A DNA stretch of 54,746 nt from Chimaeribacter arupi (lineage in GTDB: Bacteria > Pseudomonadota > Gammaproteobacteria > Enterobacterales > Enterobacteriaceae). The number at the start of each line of letters is the position of its first letter. The first letter of the stretch is position 1. Below the pieces are notes generated by a model. The model worked only from the letters and a program-made list of their open reading frames with translations. It made no database searches and was not told the DNA's origin. Shown piece after piece: positions 1-9,400 of this stretch. The stretch lies in the NCBI RefSeq assembly GCF_002858805.1, contig NZ_PJZI01000036.1, positions 1-54,746 of the forward strand, given 5' to 3'. The position numbers were made by a program, and so were the translations under genes.

Positions 1-1094
1 ATGGAGAAATGGTCGAGCAGCAGGCCGCCCAGCGCACCGCCCAGCATAATGGCAAGCTGGATACAGGCGACCATCAGCCCGCCGCCGCTTTCCGGTTCGT
101 CACGCAGGGCGCGGGACAGCCAGGTAGACCAGCAGACCGGGATCGCGGCATTAATGCCGCCCCAGAGGATCATCATCACCGCCACGCCCGGCACAAAATG
201 CCCCATCAGCAACAGGCCCGCGGTGGCCAGCGCCAGCAGCACCGGCAAACCGCGCAGCAGTTGCAACAGGTGATCCCGCGCCAGTAACTGCCCGGCAATA
301 TAGGTGCCGGCGAATCCGGCAGCGCCCAGCCCCAGCAGCAGCAGGGAGAGCTGTTCCGGCGCGGCACCGGTTTCTGTTTCCAGGAAAGGCCGCAGGTAAG
401 TGAACGAGGCAAACGCCCCGGCGAAGGTCAGCATAATCGCCAGCATGCCAAACCCGACATGGCGGCGTTTCAGCAGGCTGAATACCCGTGACAGCGGAAT
501 GCCGGCGCGCGGCGGCATCGCCGGCAGGCTGACCCACTGCCACAGCAGGTTCGCCACCACCATCGGCACCAGCCCCCAGAATACTGCGCGCCAGCCGATC
601 ACCGCCCCCAGATAGGCCCCGGCCGGGGCGGCGAATGCCGTCGCCACCGCATTGCCCATATAGATCATGCCCAGTGCTTTCGGCACCAGCGGTTCAGGCA
701 CCAGTTGCAACACCGTGGCGGTCGAGAGCGCCCAGAAACCGCCTACCGCCATCCCGAGAAAGGCGCGTGCCGCCATCAGCACCCCAAAACTGGGGGCCAG
801 GGCGATCAGCACCAGCGAGGCCATCATCAGTAAGGTCATCAGCATCAGGATGTGGCGGCGATCAAACCGCCCGGCAAGCGGCGCGATCAGCAGGCTGGTC
901 AGCACGGCAAACAACCCGGATACCGAAATCGCCTGCCCGGCCATGCCCTGTGTGGCATGGAGATCCCGGGCAATCGGCGTCAGCAGGCTCACCGGCATAA
1001 ATTCAGAGGCAATAAGCATGGCAACACAGAGCGTCATCGCCCCGACGGCGCTCCACATCTGGCGCGGGCGCGTCGCCTCAGTTGTGACTGACAT
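1..1094 (-). CDS. NepI-like MFS efflux transporter, 3' end outside window
   Basis: Major facilitator superfamily protein of the DHA1 type. The frame stays open to the left edge (364 codons seen), so the C-terminus is missing. Segments such as SEFMPVSLLTPIARDL, FWALSTATVLQLVP and IGWRAVFW match the pattern of enterobacterial NepI, the inner-membrane purine ribonucleoside/proton antiporter, including the short charged loop GRFDRRH after TM2. Three in-frame ATGs lie close together (1103, 1100, 1094). The AGGAG just upstream best fits the one at 1094 or 1100. It is divergent from the exported cupin. Transport class is secure from hydrophobicity and motifs; the substrate is inferred from family resemblance only. 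Confidence 0.85.
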   Translation of the reverse strand, partial: MSVTTEATRPRQMWSAVGAMTLCVAMLIASEFMPVSLLTPIARDLHATQGMAGQAISVSGLFAVLTSLLIAPLAGRFDRRHILMLMTLLMMASLVLIALAPSFGVLMAARAFLGMAVGGFWALSTATVLQLVPEPLVPKALGMIYMGNAVATAFAAPAGAYLGAVIGWRAVFWGLVPMVVANLLWQWVSLPAMPPRAGIPLSRVFSLLKRRHVGFGMLAIMLTFAGAFASFTYLRPFLETETGAAPEQLSLLLLGLGAAGFAGTYIAGQLLARDHLLQLLRGLPVLLALATAGLLLMGHFVPGVAVMMILWGGINAAIPVCWSTWLSRALRDEPESGGGLMVACIQLAIMLGGALGGLLLDHFS

Positions 1095-1398
1095 CGTCAT
1101 CATTCTCCTGGAATAAACATCGCCGGACGCAGGCAAGCCGCGCCGGCCAACATAATGGATATAAGAGGCATAGTGTAGTCAGGGGTGACTCAGCAGAATA
1201 TAGCGATAATTTGCTGGCAGTTATGAAGTAAGCGCATGAATCGGGGCGTGTTATCGGTTTTATTCATAACAGTTATCACGATCCGCCCCTTCTCTGGCCC
1301 GTCGCTGCCCGATACCCTCCCTGTAAGGCTGCGCAGAACGTTCCCACGTTCAGCACCCGACTGCCCACCTTTTCCATGCTGAAACAGGAGATGCCTTG
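1095..1398. promoter_or_regulatory. Divergent intergenic region with an 8-bp inverted repeat
   Basis: About 300 bases separate the divergent MFS and cupin genes, so promoters for both should lie here. GTTATGAA at 1220-1227 and TTCATAAC at 1263-1270 form a perfect 8-bp inverted repeat 35 bases apart, in a locally AT-rich stretch. This could be an operator for the nearby LysR regulator, but nothing confirms it. No ORF with a credible ribosome binding site is seen. Confidence 0.35.
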
Positions 1399-1884
1399 AT
1401 GATGCGTTTTACCCCTGCCGCCGTGCCCCTGATGCTGGCCTTTGCCCTGCCTGCCCAGGCCGTGGAGACCGAAGCGACCCAGATGCGCCTGACAAAAAGT
1501 GAAGACCGCGCCTCTGTCCCAGGGCCAGCGGCGAATTTTACCGGCCGTGTCTGGGTTGATCCGCTGTTCACTTCGCCGGTGCCGCCGCAGCGCGCCACCG
1601 GCGCGTATGTCACCTTTGAGCCGGGCGCGCGTTCGGCGTGGCATACCCACCCGCTCGGGCAAACGCTGGTCGTCACTTCCGGCACCGGCTGGGTGCAGGC
1701 ATGGGGTGGTGAGAAAAAGACCCTTCGCGCGGGGGATGTGGTGCACTGCCCGCCGGGCGTGAAACACTGGCACGGCGCGACAGACAAAACAGGCATGGTG
1801 CATCTGGCGATCCAGGAGGCAACGCCGGAAGGAGAGGCCGTGGCCTGGCTGGAAAAGGTGAGTGACGCACAGTACACCCAGTAA
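1399..1884 (+). CDS. Exported cupin-domain protein
   Basis: A 161-residue single-domain cupin with a signal peptide: a hydrophobic stretch ends in PAQA before VETEA, predicting cleavage near residue 21 and a periplasmic protein. Metal-binding cupin motifs are visible: WHTHPLGQ (motif 1, with Gln where many cupins have Glu) and PPGVKHWHG (motif 2). ATG at 1399 has CAGGAG eight bases upstream; a TTG at 1396 is a worse choice. It is a paralogue of the cytosolic cupin at 2874-3275, sharing the [21 protein letters not shown] and AVEWLEKV-type blocks. Such cupins often sit beside carboxymuconolactone decarboxylase or quinone/aldehyde-stress genes; the exact reaction is unknown. Confidence 0.85.
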   Translation: MMRFTPAAVPLMLAFALPAQAVETEATQMRLTKSEDRASVPGPAANFTGRVWVDPLFTSPVPPQRATGAYVTFEPGARSAWHTHPLGQTLVVTSGTGWVQAWGGEKKTLRAGDVVHCPPGVKHWHGATDKTGMVHLAIQEATPEGEAVAWLEKVSDAQYTQ

Positions 1885-1938
1885 CCCAGCGTGTGCTGAG
1901 GCCGTTAACCGGCGCGATGCCGGTTAATGTACAAGGCG

Positions 1939-2832
1939 TTACTGGTAGAAGCGCAACGCATTCAGCAGCAGGCTGAAGGCTTTTGAGGGCTGGCGGCGGC
2001 TCGGGTAATAGAGGTAATAGCCGTCCCAATAGGGGCACCAGTCCTCCAGCACGCTGACCAGTTCCCCGCGGGCAATGTAGGGTTCGGCGATGTCACGCGG
2101 CACATGCGCCAGCCCGAACCCCTCCAGCGCGGCAGACAGGTTCTGGTAAATCCGGCTGAACACCAGTTGGCCTTCCACTTTCACATTGACGCTTTTGCCG
2201 TCTTTTTCAAACTCCCAGACATACAGATTGCCGTGGGTAGGAAAGCGCAGATTAATGCAGGTATGTTGCAGCAGATCGTTAGGGTGTTCAGGCACCGGGT
2301 GCTGCGTGAAATAGCCGGGCGCGCCGACCACCGCAAAGCGGACATCCGGCCCGATTTTCACCGACACCATGCCGTTGGTAATTTGCTCGCCCAGCCGCGT
2401 ACCGGCATCAAACCGGTTGGAGACAATATCGGTCAGCGCATAGTCATCAATCAGCTCCAGATGGATCTCCGGGTAGTCGCGCAATAACCCCCGCACTTTC
2501 GGCCAGATCACGGTATTGATGGCGTAATCAGAAGTGGAGATGCGGATGGTGCCGGACGGTGTGCCGTTGAGATCCTTAAGCGACTGCAAGGTGTCCTGGA
2601 TGCCGTCAATGTACGGCCCCAGATCGTTCAGCAGATGTTCACCGGCATCCGTCAGCGACACGCTGCGGGTAGTACGGGTCAGCAACCGGATGCCCAACCG
2701 CGTTTCCAGGGTACGCAGGCTGTGGCTTAACGCCGACTGCGAGACCCCCAGTTGCGCGGCGGCCCGGGTAAAACTCTTCTCACGGGCGAGGGTGACAAAG
2801 GCTGTCAGATCGTTAAGGTTTTCCCGCGCCAA
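1939..2832 (-). CDS. LysR-family transcriptional regulator
   Basis: A 297-residue LTTR. The N-terminal winged helix-turn-helix (about residues 5-65, with SFTRAAAQLGVSQSALSHSLRTLE) is followed by a substrate-binding effector domain (about 90-297). Length is normal for the family. The start is a TTG at 2832 with a perfect AGGAGG six bases upstream; no better ATG exists in frame. It follows the cupin at 2874-3275 by 41 bases on the same strand and ends 54 bases from the other cupin's stop. The simplest reading is that it controls one or both cupins, but no effector can be named. Confidence 0.9.
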   Translation of the reverse strand: MARENLNDLTAFVTLAREKSFTRAAAQLGVSQSALSHSLRTLETRLGIRLLTRTTRSVSLTDAGEHLLNDLGPYIDGIQDTLQSLKDLNGTPSGTIRISTSDYAINTVIWPKVRGLLRDYPEIHLELIDDYALTDIVSNRFDAGTRLGEQITNGMVSVKIGPDVRFAVVGAPGYFTQHPVPEHPNDLLQHTCINLRFPTHGNLYVWEFEKDGKSVNVKVEGQLVFSRIYQNLSAALEGFGLAHVPRDIAEPYIARGELVSVLEDWCPYWDGYYLYYPSRRQPSKAFSLLLNALRFYQ

Positions 2833-2873
2833 TCGCGTCCTCCTGGGTGATAAGGGTTACCGGGAAAAAAGGC

Positions 2874-3275
2874 TTATTGACCACCGTATTGTTCATCGGT
2901 GACTTTTTCCAGCCACTCCACTGCCTTGCCGTCCTGCGCTTCCTGTAGCGCGATGTGGGTCAGGGCCGTGGTGGCCGAGGCACCGTGCCAGTGCTTCTCA
3001 TGCGGCGGGATGCAGACCACATCCCCAGGGCGGATTTCGCGGGCCGGCTCGCCCCAGGTCTGCACATAGCCAAACCCGGCGGTGACAATCAGCGTCTGGC
3101 CCAGCGGGTGGGTGTGCCAGGCGGTACGCGCGCCGGGTTCAAAGGTGACGCTGCCGCCGCTGGTGCGCGCCGGTTCCTCAGCGGCAAACAGCGGGTCAAC
3201 CCGCACGGTGCCGGTAAACCACTCTTCCGGCCCGGCATACGAGGCCTGGGAACCCGCCTGATAAATTTTCGTCAT
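2874..3275 (-). CDS. Cytosolic cupin-domain protein, paralogue of the exported cupin
   Basis: A 133-residue single-domain cupin with no signal peptide. Motif 1 is [18 protein letters not shown] and motif 2 is PPHEKHWHG, giving the usual His cluster for a divalent metal. ATG at 3275 has AGGAG seven bases upstream; the longer upstream frame lacks a ribosome site. It precedes the LysR gene on the same strand and probably shares its transcript. Homologues with this [10 protein letters not shown]-type ending are common in enterobacteria next to LysR and oxidoreductase genes and have no firm biochemical role. The exported copy 1 kb away suggests the same chemistry in two compartments, which is an inference. 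Confidence 0.85.
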   Translation of the reverse strand: MTKIYQAGSQASYAGPEEWFTGTVRVDPLFAAEEPARTSGGSVTFEPGARTAWHTHPLGQTLIVTAGFGYVQTWGEPAREIRPGDVVCIPPHEKHWHGASATTALTHIALQEAQDGKAVEWLEKVTDEQYGGQ

Positions 3276-3330
3276 GATGAATCTCCTGTCAGCAGAATAA
3301 GCAGAGTGTTTAGCTGAACAAAAGCATAGG

Positions 3331-3358
3331 AAAAACACCGGCAAAGCGTAAGTGCCGG
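3331..3358 (-). terminator. Rho-independent terminator of the DeoR-family gene
   Basis: On the minus strand, CCGGCA (3358-3353) pairs with TGCCGG (3343-3338) around a nine-base loop and is followed by TGTTTTT. It lies 30 bases past the DeoR stop and before the cupin gene, so it should separate the two transcripts. Confidence 0.6.
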
Positions 3359-3387
3359 AAGAAGAATGGTGTCATGAGAAAATTTCA

Positions 3388-4149
3388 TTAATCGGCGTGG
3401 ATTACCGCTACCTGTTGCCGGGCCAGGGCGGCCTCCATCTCTGGTTCCAGCTCAGTATCCACCACTAACGTAGCGGCCAACGCGAGATCCCCGATGGCGA
3501 ACGGGGAGGCGGAATTGATTTTTTCCTGTGAGGCCATCACCACCGTTTCGGCGGCCCGCCCGGAAAGCGCCCGTTTGATGCCCGCCTCCTCGTAGTTCCC
3601 GGTGGTGAACCCGGCCGTTTTGTGCACGCCGGTGACACCCATAAAGAACAGATCGGCATTTATCCGGCGGGTAGCCTCCAGCACAGATGCCCCCATCGTC
3701 ACCACCGAATGTTTAAACAGCGTTCCGCCGATAAGGATCACCTCAACTGACGGGTGGCTGACCAGCCCGACGGCAATACTTGGGCTGTGGGTGACCACCG
3801 TAATGGCGAGATCCGGCGGCAGGAAAGTGATCATCTCTTCCGTGGTGGTACCGCCATCCATCAGCACCACCTGGCCCGGCTGAATCAGGCTGGCGGCCCT
3901 TTTCGCCACTGCACGTTTTGAGTTTATCTGCACGCTTTTTCTTACATCGAACGGTGCCAGGGCGGCAGACACCGGCAGCGCGCCGCCGTGCACCCGCTGC
4001 ACCAGCCCTTCGGCTGCCAATTCCCTGAGATCACGGCGGATAGAGTCCTCAGACAGCCCAAATCGTTGGCTAAGTTCTGAGGAGAGCACCTGTTTTTCTT
4101 CGGCGAGAATCTGCAAAATCTGTTGTTTCCGTTGGCTGGCGAGCATCAT
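3388..4149 (-). CDS. DeoR-family transcriptional repressor
   Basis: A 253-residue DeoR/GlpR-type regulator. It has an N-terminal HTH (about residues 6-58, with LSSELSQRFGLSEDSIRRDLRELAAEGLVQRVHGGA) and a C-terminal phosphosugar-sensing DeoRC domain (about 75-235) with the MDGGTTTEEMI loop. The family usually senses a phosphorylated sugar or nucleoside-derived metabolite. It is divergent from nudK and the DUF4406-like gene, and a TGCAC-N4-GTGCA palindrome lies between them. Control of the nudK pair is therefore likely though unproven. ATG codons at 4149 and 4146 are adjacent; either could be used. Confidence 0.9.
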   Translation of the reverse strand: MMLASQRKQQILQILAEEKQVLSSELSQRFGLSEDSIRRDLRELAAEGLVQRVHGGALPVSAALAPFDVRKSVQINSKRAVAKRAASLIQPGQVVLMDGGTTTEEMITFLPPDLAITVVTHSPSIAVGLVSHPSVEVILIGGTLFKHSVVTMGASVLEATRRINADLFFMGVTGVHKTAGFTTGNYEEAGIKRALSGRAAETVVMASQEKINSASPFAIGDLALAATLVVDTELEPEMEAALARQQVAVIHAD

Positions 4150-4175
4150 TTATCCTTCACGAATTTTCTTGATAT

Positions 4176-4189
4176 TGCACGATTGTGCA
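4176..4189. promoter_or_regulatory. Palindrome TGCAC-N4-GTGCA, candidate DeoR operator
   Basis: A perfect 5-bp inverted repeat with a four-base centre sits in the 80-base space between the divergent deoR-type gene and nudK-type gene. Its position and symmetry fit an operator for the neighbouring repressor. There is no independent support. Confidence 0.45.
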
Positions 4190-4229
4190 TGATAGCGTGT
4201 TTTTTGTCACCCCTTATGAGGCCTGCACT

Positions 4230-4814
4230 ATGGAAAAAGATTGTCAGCGCGTTCGTCACATCCGGGAAACCCTGTTATCTGACAACTGGTACACCCTGAA
4301 AACCTACACATTCGACTTTTTGCGCCGCGACGGCACCTGGCAGACGCAGAGCCGGGAAGCGTATGACCGCGGCAACGGCGCGGTGATCCTGTTATACAAC
4401 AAGGCCCAACGCACTGTGGTGCTGACCCGGCAGTTCCGTTTTCCGGTGTATATCAACGGCCATTCCGGCTTTTTGATTGAGGCGGCGGCTGGGCTGCTGG
4501 ATAACGCCTCGCCGGAAGCGCGGGTAATGGCGGAGGCGGAAGAGGAGACCGGTTTTCAAATCACAAAGGTCGAGAAAGTGTTCGAGGCCTATATGAGCCC
4601 CGGCTCCGTGACGGAAAAGCTCTACTTTTTCATCGGCGAATACACGGCGCGCCATCGCCGCGGGGAGGGCGGCGGCGTGATAGAGGAGGGCGAAGACATC
4701 GAGGTGCTGGAGTGGCCGTTTGAACGCGCCCTGAAGGCGATCGACACCGGCGACATCATGGATGCCAAAACCATCATGTTGCTTCACTACCTTGCAATTC
4801 ATGCGAAGCTCTAG
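4230..4814 (+). CDS. nudK: NudK-like Nudix hydrolase (GDP-mannose pyrophosphatase family)
   Basis: A 194-residue Nudix protein. The order of blocks ([88 protein letters not shown]) follows enterobacterial NudK, which hydrolyses GDP-mannose and other nucleotide sugars with Mg2+. The Nudix box is intact at EAEEETG, but the usual Arg before its first Glu is Ala, a variation also tolerated in NudK (Lys in E. coli). ATG at 4230 has TGAGG eight bases upstream; the longer frame from 4185 overlaps the putative operator. It is followed after nine bases by a DUF4406-like gene in the same operon. Confidence 0.85.
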   Translation: MEKDCQRVRHIRETLLSDNWYTLKTYTFDFLRRDGTWQTQSREAYDRGNGAVILLYNKAQRTVVLTRQFRFPVYINGHSGFLIEAAAGLLDNASPEARVMAEAEEETGFQITKVEKVFEAYMSPGSVTEKLYFFIGEYTARHRRGEGGGVIEEGEDIEVLEWPFERALKAIDTGDIMDAKTIMLLHYLAIHAKL

Positions 4815-4823
4815 GAGATGATA

Positions 4824-5195
4824 ATGAAAAGAATGATGATCCTGATTGCCGGCCCGGTCAGAAGCGGCACTGACGGTTCGCTCGCGCAGATTAACGAAAA
4901 CCTGGCGAAACTGGCGCAGGCGGCGCTGGCGGTTTACCAACGCGGGCATACGCCGGTGATTGGCGAATGGCTGGCGCTGCCGCTGGCGCAGACGGCCGGG
5001 TCAACCCGGATTGGGGATGAGATCAGCGAAGCGTTCCTCTACCCGGTGGCGCACCGGTTGATCGGCCATTGTGATGCGATCCTGCGCCTCCCCGGCGCAT
5101 CAGCGGGGGCAGATAAGGATGTGCGCCTCGGGCAATCACTGGGGCTGACCCTGTTTACCCGGATTGAGGAAATCCCGCAGTTCAGTGAGGGGTAA
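4824..5195 (+). CDS. DUF4406/nucleoside 2-deoxyribosyltransferase-like protein
   Basis: A 123-residue protein. The N-terminal MILIAGPVRSG matches the IYIAGPM(R/T)G signature of DUF4406 and related deoxyribosyltransferase-fold proteins. The block CDAILRLPGASAGADKDVRLGQSLG matches their second motif, where the usual catalytic Glu after GA(x)xE appears as Asp here. The family cleaves or senses N-glycosidic bonds of (deoxy)nucleotides, so pairing with a Nudix enzyme fits nucleotide housekeeping. Start: ATG at 4824 lies six bases after AGGAG, while ATG at 4818 abuts it. The Asp substitution leaves catalysis uncertain. Confidence 0.7.
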   Translation: MKRMMILIAGPVRSGTDGSLAQINENLAKLAQAALAVYQRGHTPVIGEWLALPLAQTAGSTRIGDEISEAFLYPVAHRLIGHCDAILRLPGASAGADKDVRLGQSLGLTLFTRIEEIPQFSEG

Positions 5196-5251
5196 GCGGT
5201 CAACACGGCCCGGCTGGCGCTGGATACTGCTGGCATCATGCCGGGCGGATT

Positions 5252-5674
5252 TTATGGCTCATCCTTAAACACCATCCCGGCATACGGCGACTGACGGCAG
5301 GCCGCCAGTCGTTGGGCCAGGCTGCCGACATGGATTTCCAGTTTATGACCATCGGGGTCGAGGAAATAAAAGGACTCCCCTTCACTGCGGTTTTCTTTCC
5401 AGATGACTACCCCGGCAGTGCGCAGACGTTCAGTGAAAGGCGTGAAATCCTGTTCCGCTATCGTAAACGCGTAGTGGGTATAATCGCTGTTTCCCGCAGC
5501 GACCGGACGGCGGGCCGCATCATAAGAGAGACACAACCATAACGGACCGCAACTCAGGTAAGCGCCGTTCTCCCAGTGCGCCTGAATCTCCAGGCCTAAC
5601 AGCCCGTGGTAAAAACGCATACTGGCAGCCAGATCTGAAACGGCCAGCGTAAGGTGGTTCAGCCCCTGAAGCAC
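5252..5674 (-). CDS. fosA: FosA fosfomycin-resistance glutathione transferase
   Basis: A 140-residue VOC-fold enzyme close to chromosomal FosA of Klebsiella and Serratia. It opens the fosfomycin epoxide with glutathione in a Mn2+/K+-dependent reaction in the cytosol. Metal ligands H7, H67 and E113 are present in their family contexts ([27 protein letters not shown]). The C-terminal [13 protein letters not shown] block is diagnostic of FosA rather than FosB or FosX. The gene overlaps the diguanylate cyclase upstream of it by 16 bases, so the two are probably translationally coupled. No mobile element flanks it, which fits an intrinsic rather than acquired gene. Confidence 0.93.
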   Translation of the reverse strand: MLQGLNHLTLAVSDLAASMRFYHGLLGLEIQAHWENGAYLSCGPLWLCLSYDAARRPVAAGNSDYTHYAFTIAEQDFTPFTERLRTAGVVIWKENRSEGESFYFLDPDGHKLEIHVGSLAQRLAACRQSPYAGMVFKDEP

Positions 5675-7212
5675 GGTTCCTCCTCTGACGCCACCCCGGC
5701 ACCCATAATCCGGTTACGGCCGGCGCGTTTGGCCTGATAGAGCGCGGCATCGGCCGCCCGTTTCAGCTCATCGGCGCTGCCGCCGGGGTGGGCGGTGCTG
5801 ACGCCGCCGCTCAGGGTGACGATTTTTTCCGGCAACGGGCTGGCGCTGTGCGGCAGGGCCGCCCGGCGCAGGGCCGCCAGTGCGCGTTTCGCCACCTGTC
5901 TGGCTTCATCGGCGCCGGTGCCCGGCAGGATCAGCGCGAACTCTTCGCCGCCGTAGCGGGTTACCCGGTCGGCACCGCGGCGCGGCAGGTGGTCGAGGAT
6001 CTCCGCGACCTGCCTCAGGCATTCGTCACCGGCAACATGGCCAAAGGCATCGTTGTAGTTTTTGAAAAAGTCGATGTCCAGCATCACCAGCGACACCGGC
6101 AACCCGGACCCTTTCGCACGCAGCAGGCACTGCTCCAGATAAAAATCGAACTGGCGGCGGTTGCCGATGCCGGTCAGGCCGTCCACCAGCGCCAGATCCT
6201 GCAAGGTATGGTTGACCCGCGTCAGCTCGTCACGCACTTCCAGCAGCTCACGCTGTTTACGCAAGGTGGTGTTGAACTGCCTCAACCCCAGCAGGCCCAG
6301 CACGATCACCAGCAACAGCAGCAGGCCGTTCAGGATGATGATCACCGCATTATTGCTGAACCAGGTGCGCTGTAAGGCATTACGGTCATAACCGGCCACC
6401 GCCACCAGTGGGTAGCGCTCCAGCCGGGCATAGCCCGTCAGGCGCGTTACGCCGTCCACCCGGTTTTTCCAGGTGCGGGTGCCGGTGAGCGCACTTTTCA
6501 GCAGGCGGGTAAACAGCGGGCTGTGCGCCAGGCTGCGGTTAATCACGCTGTCCGGGAAGGGGCGCATATAAAGGATGGTGCCGTCAGCGTGCAGCAGCCC
6601 GAGCAGATCGTTCGGCCCCTGCTCATACCAGCCATAAAAGTGGCGGAAAAAATCGACCCTCACCGTGCCCAGCACCACGCCGCGGAACGCCCCCTGCGCA
6701 TCATTCAGACGCAGAGACACCGGGATGATCAGCTCCCCACTGGAGCGGCTGCGGATCACATGCCCGACGTGGATCAGCGCGTCGTTATGCTCACGGTGCC
6801 AGATAAAATATTCCCGGTCAGCATTATTGGCCCGCGGCGGCACGTGTTTCGCGGTCGTGGTGACCCAGCGCCCCTGCGCGTCATAGACGAACAGCCCATT
6901 CAGCTGCGGCAGTTTGCTCTTCTGCATGGCCAGCAGCCCGCCCGGCCCGGCAAAATGGGACGGCGCGGCAAACATCGCGTCTGCGTTGCGCGCCAGCTCC
7001 TCCAGGGTGAGTTCCACCTGTAAAAAGGTATCCTGCGCCTGCCGCGAGAGCGACAGCGACTGGTTTTTCGCGTCCTTCTCGGCATCCTGCACGGTGCCGT
7101 GCCAGGAGTGCCAGAGCGACCAGGTGCCGGTGAACAGCACCGCCGCGCTGATAATCATCAAACACGCGCGCATGATGCGTTCAGGGGACCGGTTACGGAA
7201 TAGGGCCAACAT
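5659..7212 (-). CDS. Membrane-anchored diguanylate cyclase (periplasmic Cache sensor plus GGDEF)
   Basis: A 517-residue protein making cyclic di-GMP from two GTP. One TM helix (about residues 14-35) and a second (about 288-312) bracket a periplasmic dCache-like sensor domain. A C-terminal GGDEF domain follows, with active-site GGEEF and an RGAD product-inhibition I-site (RxxD) exactly five residues before it. ATG at 7212 follows GGAGACA; the frame is open to 7275 but lacks a ribosome site there. It lies downstream of a chemoreceptor, separated by a strong terminator, and overlaps fosA. The effector sensed by the Cache domain is unknown. Confidence 0.9.
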   Translation of the reverse strand: MLALFRNRSPERIMRACLMIISAAVLFTGTWSLWHSWHGTVQDAEKDAKNQSLSLSRQAQDTFLQVELTLEELARNADAMFAAPSHFAGPGGLLAMQKSKLPQLNGLFVYDAQGRWVTTTAKHVPPRANNADREYFIWHREHNDALIHVGHVIRSRSSGELIIPVSLRLNDAQGAFRGVVLGTVRVDFFRHFYGWYEQGPNDLLGLLHADGTILYMRPFPDSVINRSLAHSPLFTRLLKSALTGTRTWKNRVDGVTRLTGYARLERYPLVAVAGYDRNALQRTWFSNNAVIIILNGLLLLLVIVLGLLGLRQFNTTLRKQRELLEVRDELTRVNHTLQDLALVDGLTGIGNRRQFDFYLEQCLLRAKGSGLPVSLVMLDIDFFKNYNDAFGHVAGDECLRQVAEILDHLPRRGADRVTRYGGEEFALILPGTGADEARQVAKRALAALRRAALPHSASPLPEKIVTLSGGVSTAHPGGSADELKRAADAALYQAKRAGRNRIMGAGVASEEEPCFRG

Positions 7213-7315
7213 TGTCTCCGGAAAGATAATTTGTGTTAAAGGAGGCGTATCCCCCAGCATAACGCGTTCCGGCAAAAACCGTTACGCAGGCATCACCGGC
7301 CCGGCGCACATGCAC

Positions 7316-7345
7316 AAAAAAGCGGCCACCTGACAGGGTGGCCGC
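7316..7345 (-). terminator. Rho-independent terminator of the chemoreceptor gene
   Basis: A perfect 9-bp stem, GCGGCCACC with GGTGGCCGC and a six-base loop, is followed on the minus strand by six T residues. It sits 37 bases beyond the chemoreceptor stop and separates it from the diguanylate cyclase. Confidence 0.85.
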
Positions 7346-7381
7346 GTTGTCACGCAGACAAGCTACCGATCCGGTTGCCGG

Positions 7382-9334
7382 TTACGCAGGCTGGGCCGAC
7401 AACCGGAACTGCTCTACTGTCTGGGCGAGCTGTTGCGCCTGCGCCTCCAGCGAGCTGGCTGCGGCAGACATCTCCTGCACCAGGGCGGCGTTTTGCTGGG
7501 TGGTGCCGTCCATCTCGTTGACCGCCAGCGTCACCTGGCTGATGCCCTTGGCCTGTTCGTCCGAGGCGGTGGCGATCTCGTTGATAATGCTCTGCATGGA
7601 CGTGACGGCCTGGGTCATCTCCTGCATGGTGTTGCCGGTATCGTGCACCAGTTGCACCCCGCTGCCGACGCGGCGGCCGGACTCTTCAATCAGCGCGGCG
7701 ATCTCGGTGGCGGCGGTGGCGCTGCGTTGCGCCAGGTTGCGTACTTCAGAGGCCACCACGGCGAAGCCGCGCCCCTGTTCACCGGCCCGTGCGGCCTCCA
7801 CCGCAGCGTTCAGCGCCAGGATATTGGTCTGGAACGCGATGCTGTTGATGATCGCCGTGATGTCGCCGATTTTCCGGGCGCTGTCATCAATCTGCGTCAT
7901 CGTCTCCACCACCTGGTTCACCAGCAGCTCGCCGCGCCCGGCGATGCGGGTGGCGTTCTCCGTCAATACCGTGGCCTGGTGCGTGTTCGCGGCGTTATGT
8001 TTCACGGTGGCAGTGATCTGCTCCATGCTGGCGGCGGTCTCCTCCAGCGCGGCGGCCTGCTGTTCCGTGCGGGAGGCGAGATCCAGGTTGCCGCCGGCAA
8101 TCTCGCCTGCGCCCTGGCGCACCGAGTCGCTGGCCTCTTTCAGCTGGCCGACAATACCGCGCAACTGCGCCTGCATGGTGTGCAGGGCAAAAAACAGGCT
8201 GCTGCGGTCACCGGCACTGACCGGGATGGCGTTATCCAGCTTGCCTTCCGCAACCGCCAGCGCAATGGTGGCAGCCTGCAACGGCTCGCCGCCGATCGGC
8301 CGCAGCACTTTGCGGCTGAAAATTACCCCAAGCAGCGCGCTCACCAGCAGGATGCTCACCACCATCAGGATCACGGCATTGGTTAACTGCCGGTTGGCGG
8401 CCGCCATCACCTGGCTGACCGGCACCACCACGCCGAGGTACCACGGCTGGTCGCTGTTGCCGATGGTGACCGGTTGCCAGGTCACCATCACCTCTTCGTC
8501 CAGCCGCGCGTCATGTTGTTGCACGATGTCCGCGGTGAAGTTATCGGCCCGGCCGGGCCAGACTTTACCCGCTAACGTTTTATCCGGGTGGGAGACCACT
8601 TTGCCGCCATGCGAAAGCAGCATGGCGTAGCCGCTGCCTTCCCAGGGTTTTATCTGATCGACTTTTTTCTGCAACGACGCCAGCGAGATGTCGGAGGCGA
8701 CCACCGCCCAGAGTTTGCCGTCACTGACGATCGGCGACGAAACGGAAGTCAGCAGCGTCGGCACACCGTTATAGGCGTAGGTGTAGGGTTCGGTGAGGGT
8801 ATCTTTGCGGCTCTTTTGCGGCACCAGATAGTAGTCGCCCTGGCCGGGCGTGGCATAGGAGAGCAGCGGGTGCATCGCGTACTGGCCCGCCTGGTTTTTG
8901 TCGACAAACCAGGCGTAGCGGCCGTTCGGTGCCTGGCCGGGCAGGGCGGCGAACTCGGCGTCGCGCCCGTCGAAGGCATCCTGTTCGAAAATCACGGACA
9001 TCGACAGGTAATCAGGGTTATCCCGCAGGGCGTATTCCGTCAGCTTATCGGCGGCGGCGCGCTCTTTTATCCCGGCGGCGGGCAGGGCGATCAGGCTCTG
9101 GCCCAGGTTGTGCGCCACATCCCTGGCATAGCTCAGCTCCTGCTGGATTTGCAGGGCGCTGGACTGGGCGATCTGTTGCAGGTACTGCCCGGCCAGCAAT
9201 TTTTGCTCGCGGCCTGACTGCCAGCTCAGCACACCAATGGTGACCACAAACCCAAGGGTGATGGTTAACGCGCCCGTGAGCAGCATCTGTGTGCGGGTAC
9301 TCATGGGGTGTTTCTGTCGTACTTTTCCGGCCAT
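7382..9334 (-). CDS. Methyl-accepting chemotaxis protein with dCache ligand domain
   Basis: A 650-residue transducer: TM1 (about residues 18-38), a long periplasmic dCache_1 region (about 40-315), TM2 (about 322-345), a HAMP segment, and a cytoplasmic signalling domain. The conserved hairpin tip is intact ([23 protein letters not shown] followed by [18 protein letters not shown]). Glutamine/glutamate-rich methylation helices ([19 protein letters not shown]) are present. The C-terminus ends in SAQPA with no NWETF-type pentapeptide, so CheR/CheB tethering is not expected. ATG at 9334 has GGGAG seven bases upstream. A sigma-28-like promoter lies about 70-90 bases upstream, tying it to the flagellar regulon. 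The ligand is unknown. Confidence 0.93.
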   Translation of the reverse strand: MAGKVRQKHPMSTRTQMLLTGALTITLGFVVTIGVLSWQSGREQKLLAGQYLQQIAQSSALQIQQELSYARDVAHNLGQSLIALPAAGIKERAAADKLTEYALRDNPDYLSMSVIFEQDAFDGRDAEFAALPGQAPNGRYAWFVDKNQAGQYAMHPLLSYATPGQGDYYLVPQKSRKDTLTEPYTYAYNGVPTLLTSVSSPIVSDGKLWAVVASDISLASLQKKVDQIKPWEGSGYAMLLSHGGKVVSHPDKTLAGKVWPGRADNFTADIVQQHDARLDEEVMVTWQPVTIGNSDQPWYLGVVVPVSQVMAAANRQLTNAVILMVVSILLVSALLGVIFSRKVLRPIGGEPLQAATIALAVAEGKLDNAIPVSAGDRSSLFFALHTMQAQLRGIVGQLKEASDSVRQGAGEIAGGNLDLASRTEQQAAALEETAASMEQITATVKHNAANTHQATVLTENATRIAGRGELLVNQVVETMTQIDDSARKIGDITAIINSIAFQTNILALNAAVEAARAGEQGRGFAVVASEVRNLAQRSATAATEIAALIEESGRRVGSGVQLVHDTGNTMQEMTQAVTSMQSIINEIATASDEQAKGISQVTLAVNEMDGTTQQNAALVQEMSAAASSLEAQAQQLAQTVEQFRLSAQPA

Positions 9335-9400
9335 TATGGCACTCCCGGCGTTGCGCTATCACATAGGCGACATCCTGTACATAAACGTCCTGCTGGTAAG

